A DNA stretch of 64,000 nucleotides from Paulinella micropora (GCA_009731375.1 BJOX01000173.1:620221-684220); one strand, 5' to 3'. Shown: positions 8,985 to 20,327, numbered from the stretch's first letter. Translations and numbers: made by a program. Notes: generated by a model from the sequence alone, not told the origin.

Positions 8985-9348
8985 CGGTAGGTAGGCAGGT
9001 AGGTACCGTAGGTAGATAGATAGACAGACAGACAGATGGGGGGGGGGGGGGGGGGGGGGAAAAGAANNNNNNNNNNCAGATAAACAGACAGGCCGCCGAT
9101 CATTATTTCTATACAGGCCTAGTCCTTCTGTCGTCTGCTCTTGAGTCTTTGCTTGTTCCTCTTCTTTCTCTTTGCTCTGCTGCTCGGACTGTGCCCCAGG
9201 CTGCTCACATACATACATACATACATACATACATACATACATGCATACATACATACGTACGTACGTACATACTACATACATACATACATGCATACATGCA
9301 TACATGCATGCATACATACATATATACATACATACATACATAATGAGA
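8985..9348. repeat. (GGTA)/(GACA)/poly(G)/(CATA)n tracts with a 10-N gap
   Basis: Short tetranucleotide tracts, a poly(G) run ending at a gap (9067-9076), a short unique piece, then CATA repeats to the left LTR flank. No gene. Confidence 0.85.
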
Positions 9349-9360
9349 GTCAAGTAATTT

Positions 9361-9729
9361 TGTCGGTTATAATCAAAAGATATTACTTATTGCAAGCCGG
9401 GGTATTACTGCTTCCAATTCCACAGCACTCTGAAAATAACCTAATCTTCCTCCTCTGCAAAGAGATATGGCGGAAAATGTAGGAGACTGTCAGAGCCAGG
9501 CAACAAAAAGGAAAAGAGAGGCATTTCCCAGTGTCACCCCTAACGATAATATTATACTGCTTAAAAAAGTAGTACCGGTTATGAATCGTAATATTATCGT
9601 TTTCAACCGGCTCAAAAGTATATAAATAAAAACGGATATAACTACATCTTAAAGAGATATAGCTCTTCTATACATCACTGTGTATAGGGGTATAAGAAAA
9701 GGTCGCATATTTACCTATCTGCGCCTACA
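9361..9729 (-). repeat. downstream (3') LTR
   Basis: 369 bases, TGTCGG..CCTACA on the plus strand. It aligns along its whole length with 24621-25001, including AAAAGTATATAAATAAAAACGG and the segment before CTGCGCCTACA. It differs by small indels, so the two LTRs are not identical. Confidence 0.92.
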
Positions 9730-9743
9730 ATCCCCCCTCCCCG
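9730..9743 (-). promoter_or_regulatory. polypurine tract
   Basis: In the sense strand GGGGAGGGGGGAT ends directly at the TGTAGG start of the downstream LTR, the position of the second-strand primer in LTR retroelements. Confidence 0.8.
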
Positions 9744-10309
9744 TCTTATACGGGAACCGTAGTAAATAGGGGTAGATTGGTAAATATCGGCAAATGAGAG
9801 CGCACTTTCCGGGTCTGTTTCCTCATGAGTGATCGACTGAGACAACCCATTGAGTAGCTTGAGTGACCGCTAAGTTTTTGCTCTTCATCACCGTTGTACG
9901 TCCGGTACTTACAAAATAAAAATTTGAGTTTGGAGATTTTCGAGTTCAAATTTGAATTTGAATTTTGAACTATCTCCTCCCCCTCTTCTATGGCGATCTG
10001 CCATAGACGTACAAATGTCTGATCATGTCGCTGTCAAACCATCCCTTTGCAGTTTCCTTTCTCAATGCTTCCCCTGGTCTCTGACCCGCATTTGCTACCG
10101 CGCCTCAAACTTCTCGAGGTTGAGGGTCGGCAGCATTTGCAACAGCTCTGGTAACATGTGCCCGCCCTTCGGATCTGTGGTCCTAGCATTACTGGGCAAT
10201 CTGCATCTGATCTGAAGCAGATTTCCGAGCAATTCTAAATATACCGTGTCCCCATCCCCTGTCTCTGCTCCACTCCGTCCGAGGGATCTGTCTCAAAACG
10301 AGTCTACGC
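9744..10309 (-). other. 3' untranslated segment of the LTR element
   Basis: Non-coding stretch between the last reading frame and the polypurine tract. A plus-strand frame at 9952-10215 looks like chance. Confidence 0.6.
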
Positions 10310-10756
10310 TTACTCGTCGAGATATACTTCCTCGAGGGAGTTTATGAACTCCTCTTCGCTAGACGGTGGTGATGGTTGCCATCTCCATGTCACTGCAGGT
10401 TGATATTCCGCTGGCATGTCTAATTCCTGATCCAGGCTTTCTTTCAAAGCCCTCGCCTCCGACCAGATCAAGTCTTCTCCAATTATCTGCCCCAGCTGGT
10501 ATTCGTACTGTTGCCTCCAGTACGGCCACTCACGTCGATAGTGGTAGATATAATCCAACCGTTGAGTTAGTCTGTGCCATCGGAACTCATCGCCTTGGAC
10601 AAGTCTGTCCCAACCCAGTGCGTCCTGCGCCCTGAATCGTTCGATCCATTGTTCGAAGCCTCTCACGCGGCCTCGATATGTGTTCGGAACGTTCTCGTCA
10701 GGATCGGCTAACTGGTTGGCGATGCGGGATGTCTTTGGGTCGTTGCTCCTCGTCAA
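10310..10756 (-). pseudogene. extra downstream frame of the LTR element, distal part
   Basis: 148 codons rich in Trp, Arg and acidic residues (YHYRREWPYWRQQYEYQLG; C-terminus EEVYLDE). No known domain is recognised. It has the same strand and composition as the 604-codon frame upstream and is probably its displaced C-terminal portion, separated by about 350 bases that carry stops. The position after integrase is where some Ty3 elements hold env or accessory genes, but no signal peptide or membrane segment is visible. Confidence 0.55.
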
Positions 10757-11108
10757 CTGCCGGTATATCGTCAGCAGCCACGCGAGCCGATGCTCGTGTT
10801 GGAACCGTACGTAATACTGCTGCCGTACGGTAACCCGAGCCGCACCTCGGAAACGCTCAGGTATTCGTCGTTTTATGCCTCGCGGCCTACATAGGGAGGG
10901 GAGGCTTGGGTATGCCTAAGACCTGCCTATAGTACGCGAGTATATTCTCTTCAACCCTGAGGTCCCAGGTTGATCATGTTTGCTCCGAAGGTAGTAGGCT
11001 CAGTATGCCTTGACCTCCTCGGGTAATGGGATATCCGAAAGTTCGAGCAGTCTGTAGTAAGAATTGATGTCTTCCTGCGACCACTGCAACTTTCTGAGAT
11101 GATATGGT

Positions 11109-12923
11109 TCAAGCAAACATCTCGGCTCCTATCAGATGCTGTAGAACCGGAGGGCGTGTTGTCGCTGATAGTCCTCCAATCCCACCCATCCTCGCAGCGA
11201 TTTGGCTTGCTCGAACAAGGTTTTGGTAAATCTCACTCGGTCCTCGTCCATCGACTTGTACTGAGCGATCCCCTGTAACGGGTTGTCGCGAAACCCCCAT
11301 GTGTGTGGGCCCCCCCCATCCGAAACATGGCGGTGATTGTGCGCAGGATATCAATTCGATGTCCCCGTTGTATGCGTGATCTGGACATCGGTGAGGCCCG
11401 TATCGCTCCGGTGACGCGTACGCTCTTTCCGTGAGGTGCCATCTCCGCGAGCATCTCGGACCCCATCCCCTTCCGCGTTTCTTTGCCCCTTCACACTGTA
11501 CCCTCAGGACGTTGTCCTGTTCGGTGGGCTCATACCTCGCTTTGTCATAGAAATCCGAGAAGCCCCGTTCGTCGAATGGAGGCTTTGGTGGCGGCAGGTG
11601 AACCTTGCGAGGGTTTGCCTCAAACAAGTGCGGGTCTGGGACCCAATTAACCTGGATGCCCACCAATCGTATTCGGTACGGCTCCTTAGACGGTGTGAAC
11701 GGGAACGTTCGTTCGTTAGTTGTGTGTGCGAGCGCCGGGAATTGTAGCCGCAGCCTGCGCTCCGCATCCGTGATATCTGGGTAAGGTGTGTAGATTCGGT
11801 GTACTCTGCGCGTCAGTGGGTCATACGCGTACCGCACCGGTTTCTGATACTCCTCCCTTTCTCGATCTGGGTCTTGGTTCAGGTGCAGGTCCATACCTCT
11901 CAACATCGTTTCCGTGTCGATGCGATATGGCCTACGCACTCCGGGTGCTACGACCCTCCACGTTCGTGGCGGTACCGAGCCCCGTTCCGAATATGCGTAT
12001 ATCGGACGGTCGATCGGTCCGTATACTCCAAATATATTATCGGAGGCATGGAAGTACGCGGGGAATACTTCGTCCCTGCCCCAATGTGCCGTCGGCTCCG
12101 GTGGCGGGCAGCGGTGGTGCTGGTACGCCGGATCCGTGGGCCGTGGCCGCTCATCGGGCCGCTTTTCTTCAGGCGGGTTCAGTTTGTCACTGTAAGCGTC
12201 GGGCTTGAGTCTATCCTCATCCCCGACTTTCTCCCAGTATCTCAAGCATGCTTCCTCTCTAGCGTCCACCCGCGCGGGGCTCAATGATTCGCCATAGTAT
12301 AGGCTCTCGTCTTCTTCTGGGATCCACCCAAATCCCGATTGCTGAGGGGTGTTTAACCCTTCGGGATCGACGTCCTCATCGGTGTGTTGCGATGCAGGTG
12401 TACTGCTGTCCTCAGTCGGTGCCTCCCCCTCGTCAGCCGATGACTTCATAGGGGTCGTCAACATCTCCGACTCGACTTCAGCTTTTCCCCGTGGGGATTT
12501 CGGTGTGGTCACAACACTAGCCTGAGTTGTGCCACCTGAAGGTTGAGTGGGTGTGAGCGGTGTATTGGGACCGCCAAGGTTGCGCCGCAGGGTTTCGCTT
12601 CCCTGTGCGTCCTTGCTTGCAAGGTTGTTTGTGCCACTGCTCGGAGTGGTCATTGTGATGTGGGGTGTCCCCTCTGGTGAGTTATGTATGTGACCGCACC
12701 TGAAGTTTGCTGCCTCAGATGGGTCTGGTTCGTCCAGTTGCTCCGCTTCGCGACGTCGGTCCGCCACCGGGCTAGCTAGCTGCCGGGGTCGTTCCCGCCG
12801 GACTATCCCGCGCGGATGGAGGGAGCCGTTGCCCTTCTGCCGCGATTCACCAGGACCGAAGCCACGCACGCCAGGAGGAATCCCAGATACTGCTCCACCA
12901 GATGTTCGGTGCCAAACATACAC
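11109..12923 (-). CDS. large unknown frame downstream of integrase
   Basis: 604 codons without a stop. The N-terminal third is Thr/Ser/Pro-rich and low complexity (TPLTPTQPSGGTTQ). The remainder is richer in Tyr, Arg, Pro and Trp (PEEDESLYYGESLSPARVDA; RPIYAYSERGSVPPRTWRVV). I recognise no catalytic motif, zinc finger, signal peptide or transmembrane helix. A second frame at 11233-11466 suggests a local frameshift near the C-terminus. It could be a structural protein or an acquired host gene. The uninterrupted length argues that it was maintained while the element was active. Confidence 0.6.
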   Translation of the reverse strand: MYVWHRTSGGAVSGIPPGVRGFGPGESRQKGNGSLHPRGIVRRERPRQLASPVADRRREAEQLDEPDPSEAANFRCGHIHNSPEGTPHITMTTPSSGTNNLASKDAQGSETLRRNLGGPNTPLTPTQPSGGTTQASVVTTPKSPRGKAEVESEMLTTPMKSSADEGEAPTEDSSTPASQHTDEDVDPEGLNTPQQSGFGWIPEEDESLYYGESLSPARVDAREEACLRYWEKVGDEDRLKPDAYSDKLNPPEEKRPDERPRPTDPAYQHHRCPPPEPTAHWGRDEVFPAYFHASDNIFGVYGPIDRPIYAYSERGSVPPRTWRVVAPGVRRPYRIDTETMLRGMDLHLNQDPDREREEYQKPVRYAYDPLTRRVHRIYTPYPDITDAERRLRLQFPALAHTTNERTFPFTPSKEPYRIRLVGIQVNWVPDPHLFEANPRKVHLPPPKPPFDERGFSDFYDKARYEPTEQDNVLRVQCEGAKKRGRGWGPRCSRRWHLTERAYASPERYGPHRCPDHAYNGDIELISCAQSPPCFGWGGPTHMGVSRQPVTGDRSVQVDGRGPSEIYQNLVRASQIAARMGGIGGLSATTRPPVLQHLIGAEMFA

Positions 12924-13721
12924 CGCCAGGTGCCTATATCACGTATATGTCCGTGAGTTCGTATGTATATATATTTGCATGTCAGCCCAAGCACAACGAG
13001 CGATGTGCAATGTGTGTGTTGTTCTCGTGTCGGTGTTCGACTCTCTGCTAGTTTCCAAACGCTGGTCAACAGCGTGACAAGCGGGTGCACCCATGCCCCG
13101 GTCATATTTGCTGTCCGCGTGTTCCACCCTCGCCGTACTGCGCGATTTGCGGCGGTATGTAAATAGGGACATGTTAGATTCCTTAGTGATATAGATATGC
13201 TTATTTGTATACGTAGGGCCGTCGGGTGCCTTAGAGCCCCTTCCATCCAAAGAAAGAGCAAACAAGAGCGAGCATAATATCTAAGACACTCTGTGGGGAA
13301 TAACTTATCATACACCACTCATGAGATTGCCGCGGGAGGCGGGTGTGCAACTCGAGAGGAGGTGGGTATAATGTGCAATGCCAACCATATCAACGGGCAT
13401 TGCTACGCGTCAACATGGTTAGCCCGAAGCTATTCCGACCCTTGGTGGAACACCAACTACTAGCCCGCCAAGGTACCTTCAGGGCCGTCGCACCTCACGG
13501 AGGGTAAGGCAGGGTCTTTTCCCGTGTATCATGTCATGTTAGGCTCTCTTTTGCTATCTCTAAGAAGAATGGACTTAGGTAGTATTTTAACAGATATGGA
13601 GTCCAAAGCCGTGTCCCTTTCCTATGGCTAGTTTCTTACTGTTGCTATCCAGTATTGGCCTTTGGATCTCGCATACTACCCGCGTTAACTATGCTTGTGA
13701 GGTGTCACACGGCATGCTGGG
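12924..13721 (-). other. spacer inside the LTR element
   Basis: About 800 bases between the post-integrase domain and the downstream frames. A 171-codon minus-strand frame (12803-13318) has no recognised content. It could hold a leader or splice acceptor for the distal frame. Confidence 0.45.
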
Positions 13722-14537
13722 CTAGGCCAGCTTTCTCCGCTTCGCCTGCCCTAATTTGGCTTTCTTATATTTGCCTGGCGGTGGTGCCCCGATGAAATGG
13801 GTCGCTATGCCCTCGGCTGCTATTTCATCCCACACCCGTAGGGGGGTTCGACCGTACTGTAGATCGAATGAGTAATCCAGCACCATCCTAGGCCACGCCT
13901 GTATTTGCCACGGCGTGTAGCCTTCGGACTTGTCCGTGATGCCTTTCCAGAACGTTTCGACTTGGTTGGAGTCGCGGTATACCGGGTAAAAAGTTCGTGA
14001 CTCCGGCTCGTCGAGCTCGAGGTCCTGGTGTGATCGATAGAACTGCAGTACGGGCGGCTCGGCTTTAATTGCCTTGCTTGTACGCGTGACCCGAGTCTGC
14101 GGCTCCCATTCTCTCACTTTCATGAGGAAGAAATCGTTGAGGCAGTCGTCGCCGACATGTGTCTCTGGTGGCCGAAGAAGGTATATCTTTCCGACGTGCC
14201 AGTGCATGGTTTTCACGTCGTCGGCCGACCTCAGCTTTGATTCAGCTGGTGGGCGTCTCGGCACCGGTTCAACCCTTTCCTCCTGTTCCGACTGCAGGTG
14301 GTTGGTCGGCCCTGGCGCGATGACGTCCCCCTCGTCGGCTTGTTCGGCCGCGACTTCTTCGGCTTCGTTATTATTCGGGTCATTCTCCTCGGCTACGGCC
14401 GGCAAGGGTTGTGTCGGGTTCTCCTTCGCCTCGGTCGTCTTGTCTCGGCGCTTGGGCGGCGGCCGTAAACTGTGTTCCAGCTTCTGTACCGCTTCCGTCA
14501 TCGTTTCGTTACGATCCAGCATGGTGTTAAAACGCAT
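13722..14537 (-). CDS. post-integrase conserved domain of the LTR element
   Basis: 271 codons. The first 100 residues are charged and low complexity, followed by a globular part (KIYLLRPPETHVGDD; PVLQFYRS; TFYPVYRDSNQVETF; PPPGKYKK) ending in a Lys/Arg-rich tail. It overlaps the integrase frame end by about ten bases. The globular part has a clear homologue at 40002-40700, so it is a conserved unit. Function is unknown; a chromatin-targeting module in the place of a chromodomain is possible. Confidence 0.7.
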   Translation of the reverse strand: MRFNTMLDRNETMTEAVQKLEHSLRPPPKRRDKTTEAKENPTQPLPAVAEENDPNNNEAEEVAAEQADEGDVIAPGPTNHLQSEQEERVEPVPRRPPAESKLRSADDVKTMHWHVGKIYLLRPPETHVGDDCLNDFFLMKVREWEPQTRVTRTSKAIKAEPPVLQFYRSHQDLELDEPESRTFYPVYRDSNQVETFWKGITDKSEGYTPWQIQAWPRMVLDYSFDLQYGRTPLRVWDEIAAEGIATHFIGAPPPGKYKKAKLGQAKRRKLA

Positions 14538-16341
14538 CAGCTGCCGTACATGTACTACTAGCGTTCTGTATTCGGTATGTCAAAGCACCTACTTGTTCTA
14601 CAACAGTGTAAGGGCCTTGCCACATCGGGAAGAGTTTGACGCTAACCAAGTTGGGTACCTGGGGTACGTACAGAAAGACTAAGTCCCCTTTATGGTATTT
14701 CCCCGACTCATACTTGACTTTGCTCGGCGTCTGCTGGTTTTGTTTATGCGCCTCTTCGGCCTCCCGCGCCTTCATGACGTAGTGTCTGGCTTCCGCCATG
14801 ACTCGTAGGCGACAGGCCATCAGCTCATCATACTCCAAAAAGCACCCTTCCGGGAGGTTTGGTAACACCAACTCCTTCGGAATCCTCAAGTGCTGTCCGT
14901 ATACCAGGAGATTGGGGGAAGCGCCCGTAGCTTTTCCGCCCAATGCCCTCGATGCGGTGTTGTTCATGGAGAACACAAAAGACGGTAAGGCATTGTGCCA
15001 TATGTGCTGATTATCGCGACAATACTGCTGGAGCGCGGCCTTGAGCGGTCTATGGACCCTCTCGATTTTGCCGTTGCTCTCTGGTGAATATGCAGTTAAG
15101 TATTTCCACTTAAAGCCCCACACTGTGGACAGCCGAGCGGAGAGTTCGTTTGTAAACTCCGATCCCCGGTCGCTGTACACATTTTTCGGCACTCCGGTAT
15201 ATCGGAAGACATGGTCGACCAGGGCCTCGCATGTCGATTCCGCATCCTTTTCCACAACTGGTACCGCGAACACATAATTCGAGAAGCGGTCTATGGCTGT
15301 CAGGATGTACCGATAATTGTGGGTCTCCGCTCGCGGTAGCGGTCCTACGTAATCAACATGCAAAGTTTCGAATAGGTTCTCAACAAGCTTGTATTCGCCA
15401 TAAAGGCCTCTCTGCGCGTTGTTGTGTGGTGTCTTGGTTTGCTTGCAGTGTTCGCATGTGTCGACTGTGTCGGCAATCGAGTTCTGCATGCCATGCCACC
15501 AAAACCGGCGTGAAATAAACCATGACATTTTATCCCTTCCCGTGTGTGAGTTGAGAGCAGAGCGGTGAGTGGCTAGAAGGATCGCCTTGCGTAACTGGGT
15601 TGGTACCCACAGTGTCCACTTTGAAGGCGTCTTTTCCCACTTACCGCCTGCCCCCTTATACCACAGGAGGTTATCATGCCAGGTCATCGTTTTCTTATGG
15701 GCTCTTATTTCTCTTGTCTCAGGGTGTGCTATCGGGTCAATAGCGTGAGCAATGAAGGGGCCCCATTCCTTAGAGCTCTTCGCCAACTGACCAAACACCT
15801 CGGGGCTCGCCACCGTCATATCCATGTCATCCAGCTGGAGAGCACTGATGACTAGGCTTATAGGCCCCCCTGTTCGGTATGTTTGCTCGGCAGCCGTGAT
15901 AATCGCCGACCGTGAAGGGTGAACGTGCTGGGGTACCCAGAACGACTGCGTCTTATCCGCAAAAAATGCGTTAAAGGAGTGTTCATGTTCATGGGTCTGA
16001 CCCGGCTTTATATCCCCCTCGCTGAGGATGTCCGACTGGGTGTCGATCTCCTTCAGCATGTCTTGCCAGTCCTCAGCTTCGTGTTGCGCGCAGCACACAC
16101 GACGTATGCATAGCAGCTGGTCCAACAGTTCAGCTTGAGAATCGTGTCTATATCCCGGTGTCCAGCTTTGCACGTTGGTGGCCATGTATGCCATCCACGC
16201 CGGCAACGTGTCCTTGAACTCCGCTGTATGCTCCGTGGCCGTCCAGTCATCATCGGCTGTCCATCCGACTAGGCAGGCCGTGGGAGTTTCTAAGGCAAAG
16301 CGATCTAATCCGTCGCCTACGGAGCTTTTCACCCGAGGCAA
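14527..16341 (-). CDS. retroelement integrase
   Basis: About 600 codons. It contains an HHCC zinc module (H..SH..., CEHCKQT) and an rve-type core with Asp in LHVDYVGPL, Asp in VYSDRGSEF and Glu in NGKIERVHR, so all three DDE residues are present. A GPY/F-like C-terminal segment follows (PMWQGPYTVVEQVG). The N-terminal third continues from RNase H through a frame change near 16380. It inserts element cDNA into the genome. This is the least damaged part of pol. Confidence 0.9.
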   Translation of the reverse strand: MPRVKSSVGDGLDRFALETPTACLVGWTADDDWTATEHTAEFKDTLPAWMAYMATNVQSWTPGYRHDSQAELLDQLLCIRRVCCAQHEAEDWQDMLKEIDTQSDILSEGDIKPGQTHEHEHSFNAFFADKTQSFWVPQHVHPSRSAIITAAEQTYRTGGPISLVISALQLDDMDMTVASPEVFGQLAKSSKEWGPFIAHAIDPIAHPETREIRAHKKTMTWHDNLLWYKGAGGKWEKTPSKWTLWVPTQLRKAILLATHRSALNSHTGRDKMSWFISRRFWWHGMQNSIADTVDTCEHCKQTKTPHNNAQRGLYGEYKLVENLFETLHVDYVGPLPRAETHNYRYILTAIDRFSNYVFAVPVVEKDAESTCEALVDHVFRYTGVPKNVYSDRGSEFTNELSARLSTVWGFKWKYLTAYSPESNGKIERVHRPLKAALQQYCRDNQHIWHNALPSFVFSMNNTASRALGGKATGASPNLLVYGQHLRIPKELVLPNLPEGCFLEYDELMACRLRVMAEARHYVMKAREAEEAHKQNQQTPSKVKYESGKYHKGDLVFLYVPQVPNLVSVKLFPMWQGPYTVVEQVGALTYRIQNASSTCTAADAF

Positions 16342-17837
16342 CCGTGATAGGCTATCTGGGACCGTATTGTCTTTACCTTAAATGTACTCGATGGTGAAAT
16401 CATACAAAGCCAGCTCCGACTGCCATCGGGCCAGTCGTCCCGTATGTTCTCGGTCCATGAGCCATCTAAGGTGGCATGATCTGTTTGAACCAAAATGTTC
16501 GTAGCACCCCACAAGTACTCCCTCAGCCGACTGAACGCCCAAACTATCACCAACGCTTCGCGTTGTCTGGTGCAATAGTTGACTTGTTCGGGCGTCAACT
16601 TCTTGCTGACGAACATGATCGGTCTCAACTGTTTGTGGTCAGAGTCGTTTGTTGTAAGACGGCCCCGACCGCGTATTTCGACGCGTCGGTTGCTGCAACA
16701 AAACGCTTCTCAAAGTCGGGGAGAACCAAGACCGATCCGCCCTCTGCGAGGGGGTCCCGTGTCAACGCCTCCTTCAGCTTTATGTATACCTCCGCCGCCT
16801 TTGGCGGCCACTCGCCGTCCGGGTCGCCGTGAAGGCAGAAGTCCCGTAATGGTTTGACAAAGTCCTGGAAGTTCGGAATAAATTCCGAGTACACTTGTGC
16901 CATAAAGAGGAAGGAGTGCAGCGCTGTGAGTGTGTTTGGGCGTGGAAGGGAACGGGTAGCGTCCCGCTTCTCCGGCTTCAACACTATTACCTTGACTCTG
17001 TACCGTAGATAATCGATGTGGTCCTTAGCGAACGAACACTTCTCTAGGTTCAACCTGAGGCCGAAGGCTTCTAGGCGTCTCAAGATGTCCGATACGTAAG
17101 CCAGGTGCTCTGCTTCTGTCTTTGAGTAAATAACGATATCATCGATGTAACAAAAGCTATACTGGTTAGTATGCCCGTAAGTTTCGGCGAACTTCGGATC
17201 ACCGTACTTCGGGTCGGACAAGGCCTGATTCATGCAATCCTGAAAGATAGCCGGGGCAGTTTTCAATCCCATCGGGAGGACTGTACACTGGTACAGTCTC
17301 CCGCCGACGGCGAAGGCCGTCAGTGCCCGACTCTCCACATCCAAAGGGATGTTCCAGAACCATTTTTCAGGTCTAGCTTTGTAAAGAACTTAGCATCGCG
17401 GAGTCGATTGAGGCCATCCCGCATACGGGCATACGGGGGATTGGTGCCTCAACGCTCTTTATGATCTTATTGAGCCTCGTGTAATTGATACAAAATCGCT
17501 GCTTGCCATCCGGCTTTGGCGCAAGCCGAACCGGTGATCGGTATTCCGACCATGACGGTTCTATTAGCCGTTTAGCTAACATGTCTTGGATCATTTCCTC
17601 ACAGATCTGCTCCTCCTTATAGCTGAGGCGCGATCCGCGGAGATGAGGCATCGTCTGTCCCACTTGTCGCTCTATCTTAGCAGCAGTGTGCGTCACGCCG
17701 CCGGCTACAAGGGGTCCGAAAAGTGTCTTATTCTTCAGAAATTGAGCCTTGAGATCCCGAACAAAGTGGTGACCCTGACTGTCGCGCCACGACTTCGTCG
17801 ATGAACTCTTCGACCGGTTTCTGGTCTCTCGGGTCAT
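16329..17837 (-). pseudogene. reverse transcriptase and RNase H, frameshifted
   Basis: Three consecutive frames. 17373-17837 holds the RT fingers (RSPVRLAPKPDGKQRFCINY). 16625-17344 holds the palm with the YIDDIVIYS active site, the thumb and the RNase H start (FVAATDASKYAVGAVL). 16329-16628 holds the rest of RNase H (LVQTDHATL). Frame changes lie near 17355 (inside RT), 16630 and 16380. The enzyme would copy element RNA into DNA; this copy cannot make it. Confidence 0.9.
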
Positions 17838-18423
17838 CCGGGTACTCTAAGATGGAGTCCGGATCCTCAACCTCATCCTTCGCGTCCCTACCTGGGTATC
17901 GCGTGGTGGACTGGTTGTCCCATGTTGCAAATTCCTGAAGTTCTACTATCATATCGGCGTACTGCTTCGCTGCCGACTTGTGAAAGAACCCCGGAAAGAT
18001 CTGAAAGGCAATCTCTCGCATGTCATCCACCTTTCGGGTCAGTAGTTTGGTTCTGTATACCAGACCATCCTGCCTTGATCCTAATTGGAATGCCATGAGC
18101 GGTTTAGCCTGTCGACTGGGTATCGGTATTGGGTCATCGACCACCCTATCCAATACATCCCTCCACCACATCACGGTGGGGTGTATCGGGAGTATGATGG
18201 TGATGTCTTCACCCCGATCCAACCTGTCAGCCAGGAGTTTCGGCACCTTCGACAGGTTCTCGGGCTGTATGGGCTCCGATCCCTTGTACCATAGTTTTAA
18301 CTTTCCCATCACATTATCATCCTCTGTGAGGCGTTTAGATGCATGGAAAACCAAGCTCGATTTGACCCTTATGAATTCATGTGGCTGTTTCTGCCCCACC
18401 GCCGTATAGGTAGGTTTGGTCAA
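17728..18423 (-). CDS. protease-RT linker region of pol
   Basis: 231 codons between the protease-like segment and RT, with no recognised motif. It overlaps the next frame around 17728-17837, marking another frame change. The acidic C-terminal part (DEVEDPDSILEYPDD) is probably a linker. Confidence 0.55.
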   Translation of the reverse strand: MTKPTYTAVGQKQPHEFIRVKSSLVFHASKRLTEDDNVMGKLKLWYKGSEPIQPENLSKVPKLLADRLDRGEDITIILPIHPTVMWWRDVLDRVVDDPIPIPSRQAKPLMAFQLGSRQDGLVYRTKLLTRKVDDMREIAFQIFPGFFHKSAAKQYADMIVELQEFATWDNQSTTRYPGRDAKDEVEDPDSILEYPDDPRDQKPVEEFIDEVVARQSGSPLCSGSQGSISEE

Positions 18424-19165
18424 AGCCGTGCCATGATTCCTCCTGTTTCCGTAGCAGCAAGATTTGGGCCTCGCGCTCAGCTGCTAGATCCTCCAAGCCC
18501 GCCCATGGGCCGGTCAGCTCCGGGACATAAACATTCATGTATACCCATGCTGTGCCAGCGGGCGTAACACGCTGCTGTGTCCGTATATCATGCGGTATGG
18601 GGGGTGCGGGAGGGATAAAGGTCACCTGCGCTCTCCCCCTATACGGGTGATCTATCGAACGTTCTGGACTTGGGTTAAGTATGGGGTATTCCGCCACGTG
18701 TCGGCCCCTTCCATACTTAATAACATCCTGCCCTAATAAAAGCTGAGCTTCCATCATCTTCAGATCAGGTTTACCCAACACTATTGTTCCCGGGAAATCT
18801 GGCACCACCAAAACGTGTATTGTGTATGTCATGCCGGTCGGGAATTCCACCGTCAACGGAATACGACCAATAATCGCACTTCGTCCGTCGTTAGCCCCCC
18901 GGATATATCATAGTTTTCCCTCGCGCGTGAAATCGAATAACTTTCCGAATTTATTTATAAATCTTTTACCCGCGAAGGTGATTTGTGCCATGCTATCGTT
19001 ACCGGTGTCCAGGTGGGCGTTGAGCTCCCGCCAAAATAGACGGGTGTAGCTCATTGTCCCTTGCCTCCGCTGCGGGGAGGTCCTGGGGTTCGGCTGTCGA
19101 CATGAGGGCTTGTTGCAGTTCCATCTCAGCATACCTGCGTGCCATCCGGCGTTGTGCATCGCCAA
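18377..19165 (-). pseudogene. retroviral-type aspartic protease, internal stop
   Basis: The active-site-like HLDTGNDS is near 19040 and the downstream hydrophobic strand plus G (TIVLGKPDL) near 18780, as in retropepsins. One in-frame TGA at 18908-18910 interrupts it where a Trp codon would fit. The frame runs on to 18377. Confidence 0.75.
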
Positions 19166-20327
19166 GCTTGTCCGGGTCCACCAAGGGTGTTAGTCCCATC
19201 TGGCTAACTACCGCCGGCGCAACGCTTGGGCCATCCCGTGGGCCCGGAAGCACTACAGGATTCTGTGCTGTGAATGGTGATGCAGTATACATGTTGTCTG
19301 TGTGTGGGGGGAAGGCGTGGTCAATATGCGGTATATTCGGGTGATTAATATCGGAACCGGCCACCGTTCCCGGGGCTAGTCGAACATCACGACCGAGCAA
19401 AGACCGTTGAGATGCTATTTGTTGTTTTGCACTGGCTTTAATGTTAATCACCTTGTTCTCAAAAAGGGCTGTTTTCTGTAGTGAGGCGACTGGGATGGAA
19501 CCTGCCTTGCTTGCGCAGGTGCCCGCTGTGCGGACACGGCAACTTAGCTCGTCCATTTTACCATCATCCTCACTAGCCGCCTGTGCGACATCGTCTTCGG
19601 GTAGAGATGGGTGAGGGTCCGCCTGTACATTGTTGCGGAAGGTCGTCACCTCAGGTGAAGGTGTACGGCCACGACTACTGTTGTGCCCCTCTGTTATCTC
19701 TTCGCTCACCCCTGCCGTAGCAGTACTATTGACTGTGATCGAGGGGTCTGCGACCCCCGCAATACTATCTACTTGTGGTGTAGAAGGGAGCACAGCAACC
19801 CTAGCCGTCGGTGACTCGATACTGACTTGTGTCACCTGACCTGGCGTTGGTGTAGCCTCCATTCCTATTGTCTTATCTACTACTGGTGCGGGTGGGGACA
19901 CAGCAACCCTAGCCGTCGGTGACTCAATATTGGCTTGTGTCACCTGACCTGGCATTGGTGTGGCCTCCGTTACCATCACCCTATTTACTAGTGTTTCTGT
20001 TACTGCCGCGCCTGTCCCGACAACTAGTCCAGCACCCTCTGCGGTGGCTATCGTTTCCAACGGGTGTGCAAAACGCATCCGCTTACGTGCCCCAGGATGT
20101 GTCCTTTCCGTTGATTGTCTAGGACTTGAGTTTGCGCTTCTTGTAGGACTTTTGTCCCGCTGGCTGGCCTTGGCCTGCACAACACATGTGACGTGTTGCT
20201 TGCGTTTGCGTTTGCGTTTGCCTCCGCGTGCTGTGGGCTTACCCATCTGGCTCAGGAGTGACTCCTGCCCGTGCATGTATGCCGCGAACTTGTCCAGCGG
20301 CGCCGCCGGGAATTGGCTTTTGAGCAT
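18999..20327 (-). CDS. low-complexity gag/pol linker frame
   Basis: 442 codons rich in Thr, Ala, Pro and Val, with a basic stretch (GGKRKRKRKQH) and an imperfect internal repeat (GQVTQ..IESPTARVAV, seen twice about 40 residues apart). No enzyme domain. It may contribute the nucleic-acid-binding part of gag. Confidence 0.55.
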   Translation of the reverse strand: MLKSQFPAAPLDKFAAYMHGQESLLSQMGKPTARGGKRKRKRKQHVTCVVQAKASQRDKSPTRSANSSPRQSTERTHPGARKRMRFAHPLETIATAEGAGLVVGTGAAVTETLVNRVMVTEATPMPGQVTQANIESPTARVAVSPPAPVVDKTIGMEATPTPGQVTQVSIESPTARVAVLPSTPQVDSIAGVADPSITVNSTATAGVSEEITEGHNSSRGRTPSPEVTTFRNNVQADPHPSLPEDDVAQAASEDDGKMDELSCRVRTAGTCASKAGSIPVASLQKTALFENKVINIKASAKQQIASQRSLLGRDVRLAPGTVAGSDINHPNIPHIDHAFPPHTDNMYTASPFTAQNPVVLPGPRDGPSVAPAVVSQMGLTPLVDPDKLGDAQRRMARRYAEMELQQALMSTAEPQDLPAAEARDNELHPSILAGAQRPPGHR